NCBI GenBank assembly: GCA_001802125.1
Contig: MGZK01000154.1
Location: forward strand, 26,162-90,161
DNA from: Geobacteraceae bacterium GWC2_55_20
GTDB lineage: Bacteria; Desulfobacterota; Desulfuromonadia; Geobacterales; Pseudopelobacteraceae
Reading direction: 5' to 3'
DNA length: 64,000 bases
Position numbers and translations under genes: made by a program. Below the pieces are notes generated by a model. That model was not told the DNA's origin. It saw only the letters and a list, made by a program, of their open reading frames with translations, and made no database searches. How positions within the stretch are numbered: the stretch's first letter is position 1; every line of letters begins with the position of its first letter. Below are positions 51,839-61,170 of the stretch, in pieces.

Positions 51839-53284
51839 ATGTCGCAGATGAAAAAGCACGAATCGGGGCATTCAATACTGATCGTCGATGACGACGCAGA
51901 GTTTCTTGACGGCACTCGCCGTGCTCTTCTTTCCAACGGTATCGCCAATGTCACCTCGTTGCAGGATAGCTCCCAGGCGCTGCATGCTCTTGCCACCGGC
52001 GCCCATAACGTGCTGTTGCTGGACTGGGTCATGCCGGACCCGTCCGGCGCCGACCTGCTTCCGGAAATAGTGCGCCTGTATCCCAACATACCGGTGATTA
52101 TCATGACCGGAGTACGCGATCTCGAAAACGTGGTCAGTTGCATCAAGCAGGGCGCATACGATTACATTACCAAGCCGATTGATACGACCCGGCTGGTATA
52201 TATCGTTCAGAATGCCGTTAAAAGCAACGAGCTGATCGTCAGGAACCGCAAGCTCACCGGGTTTCTGCTGGGCGAGCCGCTTTCAAGCCCCGAAAGTTTC
52301 AGCGAGATCATCACCTGCAGCGAGAGGATGTTGTCCATTTTCAAGGTGATCGAGACCCTGGCGAACTCGCGCCAGCCGGTATTGATCAACGGCGAAACCG
52401 GGGTCGGGAAGGAGCTGATCGCCAAGGCGATCCATCGTTGCAGCGGGCTTAAAGGGCGGATGATAACGGTCAACGCCGCGGGGCTGGACGATACCATGCT
52501 GGCTGACACATTGTTCGGGCACAAAAAAGGCGCCTATACCGGCGCCAGCGAAAGCCGGGACGGCCTGATCGAGCAGGCCAAGGGCGGCACACTGTTTCTG
52601 GATGAGATCGGCGATCTCAGCAACGCTTCACAGATCAAGCTGCTGAGGCTTTTGCAGCAGAACGAATATTACCGCCTCGGCTCCGATGTGCTCCACAAAA
52701 GCGACGCCCGGATCATTGCCGCCTCCAATGCAAACTTCCCGGCGCTGCTCGCTTCCGGGGTGTTCAGGAGTGATCTCTACTACCGGATCAGCGCCCACTC
52801 GCTGCAGATTCCGCCATTGAGGGAGCGGCGTGAGGACATACTGCTGCTGGTCGAGCATACGATCAAGGAAGTCGCGGAATCGATGCAGCGGATGCCGCCG
52901 CAACTGCCGATGAAACTGCGCAAGGCGCTGTTTTCCTATGATTTCCCCGGGAATGTACGGGAACTGCTCAACATGGTCCACAATGCCGTTACCTATAATC
53001 GCACCGAGACGCTGACGCCGGATGATTTTCCGGACCTTGCTCCCGGTACCGCGGCCTGTTTAAAGATCGTTCGTAAAATCGGAAACAATCAGTTTGCCCT
53101 GAATGGTTTCTTCCACGATTTTCCCACTGTTGATGAAGTTCTGGCCCTGCTGGTGGAGGAAGCGATCAACCTGTCCAACGGCAACAGGACTGTGGCTGCC
53201 AAAATGCTGGGGGTAAGCCGCCCGACGCTGAAGAAAAGGCTGGAATTGGCAGCTGAAAAGCGTTTCGAAGATGATCCGGAATAG
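51839..53284 (+). CDS. Sigma-54-dependent response regulator (NtrC family)
   Basis: LIVDDDAEFLDG; ETGVGKELIAKAIH; LFGHKKGAYTGASESRDGLIEQAKGGTLFLDEIG; C-terminal HTH. Confidence 0.93.
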   Translation: MSQMKKHESGHSILIVDDDAEFLDGTRRALLSNGIANVTSLQDSSQALHALATGAHNVLLLDWVMPDPSGADLLPEIVRLYPNIPVIIMTGVRDLENVVSCIKQGAYDYITKPIDTTRLVYIVQNAVKSNELIVRNRKLTGFLLGEPLSSPESFSEIITCSERMLSIFKVIETLANSRQPVLINGETGVGKELIAKAIHRCSGLKGRMITVNAAGLDDTMLADTLFGHKKGAYTGASESRDGLIEQAKGGTLFLDEIGDLSNASQIKLLRLLQQNEYYRLGSDVLHKSDARIIAASNANFPALLASGVFRSDLYYRISAHSLQIPPLRERREDILLLVEHTIKEVAESMQRMPPQLPMKLRKALFSYDFPGNVRELLNMVHNAVTYNRTETLTPDDFPDLAPGTAACLKIVRKIGNNQFALNGFFHDFPTVDEVLALLVEEAINLSNGNRTVAAKMLGVSRPTLKKRLELAAEKRFEDDPE

Positions 53285-53306
53285 CGGGGGGTGAAGGAAA
53301 CGCCGT

Positions 53307-54890
53307 TTATGCGGGATCTTCGGGATTCAGCGGGAGATGCACGGTAGCCACGGTGCCGGCGCCCTGCTCGGAGTCGATCGACAGGCGTCCCTTGTGTTCT
53401 GATACGATAAATTTGGAAATGTAGAGGCCGAGTCCGCTGCCACCCTTGTCAATCCTGGTGGAAAAAAACGCCTCGAAAAGATGTTTTCTGACCGTGGGTG
53501 AAATGCCCTCCCCCTGGTCGGTCACGATTATCAGCACCTCGTTTGTTTCGTAGAAATGCTCGGTGCGCACCGTAACCATTCCCTTGTTGTTCGGCATCGC
53601 CTGCATCGCATTCAGGAGCAGGTTTACCACCACCTGTTCCAGCTGGTGCTGGTTCCCGGTTATTTCAGGCAGGCTGGGCGCCAGGGTCGGTGTGATGGAA
53701 ATCTCGCCCTGGCGGCCATAGGCGCGGATGATCGTGAGCGCCTCCTCGACAACACGGTTTACCGAGACCCCGGGGCTAAGCTCGTTGCGTTCTCCCAAGT
53801 TATAGGCGCGCAGGTCCTGTATCACCCGCTCGACCCGCTCGGCGTTGTTGAGGATGGCCTCGTTGGCTCCCTTGATCTCTCCCTTGGCCACACCGAATGG
53901 CAAGCCTCCCAGGGTGAAGTCCCCCTCCTCTTTGGTCACCTGCTCCAATATCGGCAACGCATCCTTCCAGGAACCGGCCAGATGCTGCGCCGCCAGCTTG
54001 ATCACGCCGTTGGGGGTGTTGATGTTGTGGGCAATGCTGGAAATCAGCAGACCGAGGGATGTCATGCGGTTGGTCTGGATCAGCTTGGCCATGATCTTCC
54101 GGCGTTCTTCCTGCACCTCCATCCGCATCGCCCTGACCAGTTCCTCCTGCAGGTTGCGATTTTCAATCTCGCGCTCTTCCAGAGCCGCAGCCAGCCGGTT
54201 GACAGCCAGTGCTGCCCGTCCGGCCTCGTCGTCCTTGTCGATAATGATCTTCGCTGAAAAATCCCCCCCCATCATGCTGTTTAGCCCCTCGGTGAGGGTA
54301 TTGAAGGATCGTGTGACCCGTTTCAGCACCGGGTAACAGCCGGCCACCACCGCAATCCAGAACAGCAGCGCTATGCCGCCGGTTTTGAAAATGGCGGAGC
54401 GGATCGCTTCCGCGCGGTCACCGGTATCGATGGAAACCGTTACGGATCCCAGCAGAACCGGCGATGGGCGCGAAGCTCCGCTCAATGCGGCTTCGACGGT
54501 CGGACTGGCGCTGTCGGTCGTAACCCGCGTGGTTGATGAGACATGGCTTGTTCCGGGGGGTACGGCCGGAGATGTTAAATCCACCAGCGTCCTGGTATTG
54601 CTGCTGGTGATGAGTATTCGCGCCACTTTAGGTGTCGAGAGGATCTCGTGCGCGCGGCGGTCCAGTTCCGGCACGTTTTCCGAGTAGAGCGGCAGCGTAA
54701 TGCTTCTAGCCAGCAGCGAGGCCAGCAGCCGGGCTTTTTCGAGGGAACGCTCCTGGTAGTTGCGGATTTCACCCGTGATGATCAGTAACACGAAAGCGGC
54801 GAAGATGACGCCGGTGAATAGCGTGAAGATCAGGAACAGCCTGCTGCGGAAACTGGTCAGGAATCGTCTGTAGCGGTTTGGGGAGTTCAT
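53307..54890 (-). CDS. Membrane sensor histidine kinase
   Basis: N-terminal TM, HAMP-like region, SIAHNINTPNGVIKLAA, DQGEGISPTVRKHLFEAFFSTR, GLGLYISKFI. Confidence 0.88.
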   Translation of the reverse strand: MNSPNRYRRFLTSFRSRLFLIFTLFTGVIFAAFVLLIITGEIRNYQERSLEKARLLASLLARSITLPLYSENVPELDRRAHEILSTPKVARILITSSNTRTLVDLTSPAVPPGTSHVSSTTRVTTDSASPTVEAALSGASRPSPVLLGSVTVSIDTGDRAEAIRSAIFKTGGIALLFWIAVVAGCYPVLKRVTRSFNTLTEGLNSMMGGDFSAKIIIDKDDEAGRAALAVNRLAAALEEREIENRNLQEELVRAMRMEVQEERRKIMAKLIQTNRMTSLGLLISSIAHNINTPNGVIKLAAQHLAGSWKDALPILEQVTKEEGDFTLGGLPFGVAKGEIKGANEAILNNAERVERVIQDLRAYNLGERNELSPGVSVNRVVEEALTIIRAYGRQGEISITPTLAPSLPEITGNQHQLEQVVVNLLLNAMQAMPNNKGMVTVRTEHFYETNEVLIIVTDQGEGISPTVRKHLFEAFFSTRIDKGGSGLGLYISKFIVSEHKGRLSIDSEQGAGTVATVHLPLNPEDPA

Positions 54891-55116
54891 TCCGGAATCC
54901 TGCCGCCGGGCATGATCAGGAAAAGAAGGCTATGTGGAAGGATTCGGGCATACATGTTGCGTACTGATAGCATGTTCCGTGCCGTCTTGTCCACAGCGTC
55001 ATGAACGGTCCGGATCATTCCCGCGGTATTGCCGGGCATGTTCCATTTAATTAATATTGTTGCGTAATGCCGGGAGGGCCGGCCGGTTCCCCGGTGTTTA
55101 TCGCGAGAGGTAGGGT

Positions 55117-56376
55117 ATGGATTTATCTGGTTTCATAAAAATTTACCACGGTTCCGGTGAAAATGACCTGTTTCTGATCTATTCCACGTTGCGGGGAACG
55201 CTGCTGCAGGTCTCGCGCAGCGTGGCCGATGCCTTGCAGGGTGGTGGCCTTAAAGGACCGGAACAGGAGATAATGGTCTGGCTCGGCATTCTGGTGCCTG
55301 ACGCTGAGACCGAGAAAAGGCAAGTGGCCGGGTATTTTGACTGGGCCAATGCCAATGCGCGCCGGTTCACGGCGCTGGTGACCCTCAATCAGGACTGCAA
55401 CCCGGTCGGCCCAGGTGGCCATGGGAATCGTCCTTGCGCAATAGAACATATGAGCGAAGCGACCGCCGGCCTGCTGGTGGAAAAAATCCTGAAAAAGCCG
55501 ATGGCGGCCGGCCGGGAAGTGCTGCTGGAGTTCCGCGGTGTCGAGGCGTTGCTCTCGCTCCCGCTGATCCGGAGGATTGCCGGGCCCCTGCGCGAAGCCG
55601 CCGTTGCGAACGGAACGGAGTTCTCCTTCGACCTGGTGACCGGCGGCCGGCTGCTAACCCGTGATGTGGTCGAGGATCTGCTGCCGCTGGGGCTGGCGGG
55701 AGCCAGGGTCAACATCGACGTTCCCGCCGGCTGTGGGGATTATGGCGTTGTCCTGAATAATATCAGGCAGGTCTGCGATCTGCTCAAGATCCGGGTCATG
55801 GGGCGCTTCACCCGCGAAAACCACCGCCGTGTCCCTGAACTGCTGGATCTGCTGGAACAGGGCGGGATCACGCCGGACATGATCCAGATGGTACAGTTCT
55901 CGCCGCTGGTCCCCGGTGACGAGACCGCCGGGACGGGTGCTTTCCCGTCCGGGTGCGCCTGCGGCGGTGAACCGTGGCAGACGGAAGCCTCGCTGCAACT
56001 GCGCGGGGAAATCCTCGGAAGGGGCTGGAGTACCCCCAAGCCGAAGCTGGCCGACTGCATGGTGGAGCTTGAAAACGATCTGGTGGTGGACCGGGACGGG
56101 TCGCTCTACAAATGCCCGGCCTTCATGGGCAGGGACGACATGAAAATCGGCAGCCTGACAGGCGGCATCGAGGATTACCGCAAATCCCACAACCTGGGTG
56201 TCTGGAAGAACGGGACATGCCTCGAATGCCCCTATCTGCCGCTCTGCTTCGGCGGCTGCCGGTTCATGCAATACCAGCGCAGCGGCGCGATAGACGTCGT
56301 CGATTGCCGCAAGGAATACTTTGACGCGGTGCTGGAGCGGATTGTCAGGCAGGACATCGAGTTCAGGCGCAAATAG
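55117..56376 (+). CDS. Radical SAM/SPASM-like protein (geopeptide-maturase-like architecture) with degraded radical SAM motifs
   Basis: SPASM-like CPAFMG...CLECPYLPLCFGGCRFM retained; expected CNxxCxxC position reads CNPVGPGG. Confidence 0.7.
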   Translation: MDLSGFIKIYHGSGENDLFLIYSTLRGTLLQVSRSVADALQGGGLKGPEQEIMVWLGILVPDAETEKRQVAGYFDWANANARRFTALVTLNQDCNPVGPGGHGNRPCAIEHMSEATAGLLVEKILKKPMAAGREVLLEFRGVEALLSLPLIRRIAGPLREAAVANGTEFSFDLVTGGRLLTRDVVEDLLPLGLAGARVNIDVPAGCGDYGVVLNNIRQVCDLLKIRVMGRFTRENHRRVPELLDLLEQGGITPDMIQMVQFSPLVPGDETAGTGAFPSGCACGGEPWQTEASLQLRGEILGRGWSTPKPKLADCMVELENDLVVDRDGSLYKCPAFMGRDDMKIGSLTGGIEDYRKSHNLGVWKNGTCLECPYLPLCFGGCRFMQYQRSGAIDVVDCRKEYFDAVLERIVRQDIEFRRK

Positions 56377-56453
56377 ATTGCGCGCATGAAACAGGGGGGG
56401 GTGCAGGTTTTTTTACACTTTTTTAACCGGCTGAAATCATTGGTGAAATCCGA

Positions 56454-56553
56454 CTTTTTTCAAAAAGTGTAAAGAAACTTTCCAACTCTTAAAAGCATTG
56501 TAATATCAAGGCGTTACGCTGCTTTTTTCAAAAGTTGTAAAGATTCTTTCCAC
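56454..56553 (+). promoter_or_regulatory. Two direct operator-like repeats (third inverted copy at 56406-56428)
   Basis: CTTTTTTCAAAAAGTGTAAAGAAACTTTCCA and CTTTTTTCAAAAGTTGTAAAGATTCTTTCCA. Confidence 0.5.
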
Positions 56554-56977
56554 TTTTTTTTCCCGGAACAGGCTCCCCAGTTCACCAAGCATCCGGATTT
56601 TTATCCTCAAGATCCTCATCCGCAAAATTTTGATCGCCCCGACACATTAGCCTCCCGCAATGTTGCGCCAAATGTAGGCGCCTCCAGGCGACGACTCAAC
56701 GAAATTCAGGTGTATCAAAAACCAGACATCATCCACTCCGGTGAATGATACATCCTGGACAACATTCCGATATTATTCGGCGTTTGTTGCGTGAGACCGT
56801 TTTTCCAAGATGGAATTACAGTTGGATTCCCCGCGTTTCGTACAGAAGCACCTGATTTCTCCCTTCCCCCCGAACGTCTCCGCCCGAGTGAATATCTGCA
56901 TCTCTCGCTGAAAAGGCGAGGTTTGGCACTATCTGTGTAATCACTCGTCCAGTACTTCGAAAGGAAGGATACGGAAC

Positions 56978-57250
56978 ATGGAATGCAAAACAAATTCATT
57001 CGCGGGCGAACTGATTACTGCGCCCTGGTGGGTTATCGCCGCAGTCTGTGTGATCGGCAACCTGCTCATCTGGCTGGTAATCCCGGAATACATCGAGGTC
57101 AGCAGGCTGAGCGGAAACATCGATGGCGAACTGATCGGCAGATACGCTGCTGCCCAATCGACGGTTTCAAAGATATTCAATCTCGCGATGGTGGTTTTCT
57201 ACATCTTTTCCCGCTTTAACAATCTATTGCTGCATAAACAAGTGAACTAG
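56978..57250 (+). CDS. Small two-TM membrane protein
   Basis: Hydrophobic WWVIAAVCVIGNLLIWLVI and IFNLAMVVFYIFSRF; RBS ggaag upstream. Confidence 0.6.
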   Translation: MECKTNSFAGELITAPWWVIAAVCVIGNLLIWLVIPEYIEVSRLSGNIDGELIGRYAAAQSTVSKIFNLAMVVFYIFSRFNNLLLHKQVN

Positions 57251-57284
57251 CCCGATGGGGCTGGTCACGGTAGGGGGGACAGGA

Positions 57285-58004
57285 ATGGCCGCAAACCATA
57301 AAAGACCGTTGGAAGACATCTCCGCTATTGCCAGGCGCCTGACCTGGAAATCAAACCTGATACTGGCGCTGATTGCTTATGTGGCGCTGCATCTGGCGGC
57401 AGAGGTCAAGCTGCAGCATCCGGTCCCAATCGACCGGATCGGCGGCTACGTGCTGAAACAGCTGCTGATTACGATGGCGATGTTCGGCCAGTACATTCTG
57501 CCGGCAGCCTTGCTGATCGCGGCGCTGGTCTCCCTGGTCCGTTTCCGGAAGCAGCAGTCGCTGTACGAAGGAGTTGCGCTCAGCCAGGATATTGCGGCGC
57601 TGACCAGCCTGGCCTGGCCCGAATTCGAGCTGTTGCTGGCCGAATATTTCCGGCGTTGCGGCTACAGTGTCGCAACCACCTTCGGCGGAACCGACGGCGT
57701 CGTGGATATGAGGCTGACGATGAGCGGCGAACGCTATCTGGTCCAGTGCAATCAGTGGCGGGCCTACAAGGTGGGTGTGCGGCCGGTGCGCGAATTTTAC
57801 GAAGAGATATCCGCTGTTGGGGCGGCGGGTGGGTATTTTGTAACCTCGGGCGAGTTCAGTGCCGAGGCGGCGGAGTTCGCCGGCGGACTGAATCTGCTGC
57901 TGATAGACGGCAAAAAGTTTCTGCGCATGATCAATGACCAGCGGGTGCCGGCAAAGGTAGACAGGGAGGTTGCTCCCGTCGAGAAGGTGATGGCCACGCA
58001 GTAG
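57285..58004 (+). CDS. Membrane-anchored Mrr-like restriction endonuclease-fold protein
   Basis: Two TM segments then WPEFELLLAEYFRRCGYSVATTFGGTDGVVDMRL...YLVQCNQWRAYKVGVRPVREFY. Confidence 0.75.
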   Translation: MAANHKRPLEDISAIARRLTWKSNLILALIAYVALHLAAEVKLQHPVPIDRIGGYVLKQLLITMAMFGQYILPAALLIAALVSLVRFRKQQSLYEGVALSQDIAALTSLAWPEFELLLAEYFRRCGYSVATTFGGTDGVVDMRLTMSGERYLVQCNQWRAYKVGVRPVREFYEEISAVGAAGGYFVTSGEFSAEAAEFAGGLNLLLIDGKKFLRMINDQRVPAKVDREVAPVEKVMATQ

Positions 58005-58084
58005 AGCGCATGACCTTTTTTCCGGCCAGCTCCATGGGAGGATGTATTGGTCCACGAAAGACACTAAAATCACGAAACATTAAC

Positions 58085-58269
58085 CCGGAAAAAGCAGCTA
58101 ACCGCCGATGAACGCCGAAACACGCCGTCAGAAGTAGGCGCTTCTAAGCGAGAAATCAAAAAGCTGGAACAAAATACCGGTTTAACCCATATGGTGATTA
58201 ACTTTTTTGATGTATGTCCAGCTTTTACCGGCGTGCATCCGTTTTTCTCGGCGGTTAATTGCCGTTTAT
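58085..58269. repeat. MITE-like dispersed repeat, copy B (inverted relative to copy A)
   Basis: Reverse complement matches 46212-46372 over nearly its whole length, with one extra about 25-bp segment. Confidence 0.75.
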
Positions 58270-58617
58270 GGATTTAAAGGTTATAGCCGCGTCGTCGCGT
58301 GAGATCCTTGTTATTATTGATGTTATTCGTTGACAGTCAGGTTTTTCAGTAGTAGCGTGAGAAAAATTTTATGTTATGTGGTGGACGATGAAGAGTGACA
58401 GGGAACATGGGGGATTATGGGACCGCTTTGCCGGCATTTGCTGGCGGGCGGTTTTTTTGTGTGCGATAGGGATTTGTTCTTTTAGTTTTACAGCTACTTA
58501 GCAACTTGGAAGCCTGACCATGGTGGGCCCCTGACTCTCGCGGAACCCTCTTGCTTGAAGAGGTCATGAAAGGTGCGTTGGGCTAAATAATTCAGAATTT
58601 ACCGGGAGGGTGGCACT

Positions 58618-59175
58618 ATGGTCTATGAATACAGCATTAATGGCAGACTTTTGAAGACTGGGGATGTCATATCCACCAAGGACGGAACGAACTCCATCAA
58701 GTCGCTTGGTTTTCTGGTTCTTGGCGCAGCTATCCCCGGTGATATTGACCATTCTGTCCTCTATGTGGGGCCGGGCGGGCTGTGTGTGGAAGCGGGAATC
58801 TTCGGGGTCACCAGCTTTACTGCAGGCGAGACATGGAATTCAGATGAAACATTTGCCGCACGCGGTCTGTTGGACACTTTTGTGGCGGCGTCATCCGTGC
58901 TGAGCGGTCATGGCTTGTCAAGCGATGAAGAGGATACGGCCAGGAGCTTCGTGCGCGCCTATGCATTAGGCTGCGTCGGTAAGCCATACAACCTGGATTT
59001 TCTCCACCCGGACAATGAGCGCGCCATGTACTGCAGCCAGCTTGTCTATCTGGCGTACAAGAATGTGGGAATAAATCTCAACGTGGGGAACTCAGGTACA
59101 TCCACCAGATGGAGTGACACGATCGTCTTTCCGCAGGAGATTTTTGACAACACAACAGAGATTCAGAAAAGTTGA
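58618..59175 (+). CDS. YiiX-like permuted papain-fold (NlpC/P60 superfamily) hydrolase
   Basis: His motif DIDHSVLYVG precedes Cys motif MYCSQLVYLAYK. RBS gggagg. Confidence 0.65.
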   Translation: MVYEYSINGRLLKTGDVISTKDGTNSIKSLGFLVLGAAIPGDIDHSVLYVGPGGLCVEAGIFGVTSFTAGETWNSDETFAARGLLDTFVAASSVLSGHGLSSDEEDTARSFVRAYALGCVGKPYNLDFLHPDNERAMYCSQLVYLAYKNVGINLNVGNSGTSTRWSDTIVFPQEIFDNTTEIQKS

Positions 59176-59202
59176 ACTTAAAACATTAATGGGAGGTAGG
59201 GC

Positions 59203-60213
59203 ATGAACCTCGAATTTCACTACTGGATTACCGGCATCATTGCTGAACGAGCAGGTTTCATAGATGATGAACCACAGATCATCGCCTATAGTTCGCAGTA
59301 CGTTGATGATAATGACTTTGAAATTTTAGTTTTCGATGATGAACTTGACGTCGTTCCCTCCTACATCAGTCAGGTCAGCCAAACCATGAACATCCTTCTG
59401 CCACGTAAGGATATCATGAGAATCTACCCTCTCTTTCACTTTATCCCCGGTGACCAACCGCAAATTTCAAATCGACAGGATGGTCGAAGTCACCCGATGA
59501 ACACGACACCGGACAGCTCCTATGCCAACACACTGATGCAGTACACCCTCAAAAATGCAGCTTCAAGATACAAAGCTGGTGACAAGGGGGGGCTCTATCG
59601 TCTTGGGGTTATGACACACGCCTTTGTGGATACCTGGGCTCATCAAAATTTCATCGGATGGTTCGATGATTTCAATGCAATAGGTTCAAATATTATCCCT
59701 GATATCGGTCATGCCGATGCTTTGCACCACCCGGACTGGGTCGGTCATCGCTGGAACGATCAAAGACTGAAAGTCTATGATGTTGACAACATATCTCGTT
59801 TTCTGGGTGCGGCCCGAAAAACATATGCATACTTCGCTGATTTTAGACAACAGGTCACTGGAAAAACACTTGAGAATAACTGGGCAGGACTGGAAAGCGA
59901 CTTGAAAATAATCTTCGGAAACAGCTACAGCGGAGATGACGAAATAGGGGCGGATGCCAGGCTAGCACAGTATAAATGTATCTCAAAGATGCTTACTGGA
60001 TACGATGAACATGAATGGTTGAGTAATGCAACGGATCAAGATCGGGTCTTCAATGGAGCAACTGACGGCTACGACCAGAAGTATGTCTGGAAGGATGCCA
60101 ACAGTAAGGCGAATACCGACTGGCACAGGTTTCAGGAGGCGGTCAAGGATCATGTGATTACAGCAACAAATGTTCTCAGGCCTGTGTTTGCACAAGCTGG
60201 GATTGTGCTCTGA
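59203..60213 (+). CDS. DUF6765-like protein, possible PLC/P1-nuclease-type metal hydrolase fold
   Basis: MNLEFHYWITGIIAERAGF, IAYSSQYVDDN, HAFVDTWAH (HxxxDxxxH). RBS gggagg. Confidence 0.65.
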   Translation: MNLEFHYWITGIIAERAGFIDDEPQIIAYSSQYVDDNDFEILVFDDELDVVPSYISQVSQTMNILLPRKDIMRIYPLFHFIPGDQPQISNRQDGRSHPMNTTPDSSYANTLMQYTLKNAASRYKAGDKGGLYRLGVMTHAFVDTWAHQNFIGWFDDFNAIGSNIIPDIGHADALHHPDWVGHRWNDQRLKVYDVDNISRFLGAARKTYAYFADFRQQVTGKTLENNWAGLESDLKIIFGNSYSGDDEIGADARLAQYKCISKMLTGYDEHEWLSNATDQDRVFNGATDGYDQKYVWKDANSKANTDWHRFQEAVKDHVITATNVLRPVFAQAGIVL

Positions 60214-60375
60214 AGTCGTGTTTTTTCATGACTCGAATGGCCTAGCTTACTAGCATTGAGGTTGGTTATTATTGCTGGCCAGTTGTTGCTACAGACACTG
60301 TGAATTCAGTTTTGTGATTTGCATCATTACGCATCCAGTAGCAAAAAAAAAGCAATAATAATTGGCGGGTGAAAT

Positions 60376-61170
60376 ATGTTCGATGAACAGTTCCCTGAAT
60401 GGAATAATGATGATCAACAGTATTCAGTAAAAGCACTTAAACAATGGGTGGTTACAAATACTCAAAAGCAGATCGACTGGTATGAAACGAGAAGAAAACC
60501 CAGAAGATTGCTTGCACAAGGGGTGAGAGGGCTCGCCCTGATTCTTGCAACCTTGGGAGCCCTTTGCCCACTCTTGGCGCCAGTTGTAACGATAAATGGC
60601 TTGAAGTTGCCTGAACTTGGCTACGCATTTCTTGCAGTTGGAGCTGCTTTAATCCCCTTTGACCGGTATTACGGGTTTTCCAGTTCTTGGATGCGATTTT
60701 CCAGTACGCAGCTTTCATTAGAAATGCTGTTGCGTGAGTTTCAGTTCGACTGGATACTGTTACAATCGCAAGTCTTCTCGGCCGGGACATCAATACAGAA
60801 GCTGAAAGAATTTACGGGGAAGGTAGATGGGATCATTAAACAGGAGACGGATGCTTGGATCACTGACTTCAAGAACAATATCGCAGAACTGGAGAAAATG
60901 CTGAAGGCCGGTGCAGAGGAAAGGAAACCGGGTGCGATCAAATTGATGATTCCGAATGCTCGCGATTTTCAGAGAATATCCATTTCTGTGGACGGAGCAT
61001 TTAACAAAGAGATGGAAGGCGTTACGGAGACTCTAATCGATTCTATCAGCCCCGGACGACACGAGGTCTCCTTGTCTACTGTTGATAAATCGGGGAGTGA
61101 GCATAGGGAAGCAAAGGTGGTGGATGTCACGGCAAGTACGACAGTATCAGTTGATGTTACTATTCGCTAG
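60376..61170 (+). CDS. SLATT/DUF4231-type 2TM protein with C-terminal PEGA/Ig-like tail
   Basis: WYETRRKPRRLLAQGVRGLALILATLGALCPLLAP...LGYAFLAVGAALIPFDRYYGFSSSWMRFSSTQLSLE. Confidence 0.65.
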   Translation: MFDEQFPEWNNDDQQYSVKALKQWVVTNTQKQIDWYETRRKPRRLLAQGVRGLALILATLGALCPLLAPVVTINGLKLPELGYAFLAVGAALIPFDRYYGFSSSWMRFSSTQLSLEMLLREFQFDWILLQSQVFSAGTSIQKLKEFTGKVDGIIKQETDAWITDFKNNIAELEKMLKAGAEERKPGAIKLMIPNARDFQRISISVDGAFNKEMEGVTETLIDSISPGRHEVSLSTVDKSGSEHREAKVVDVTASTTVSVDVTIR

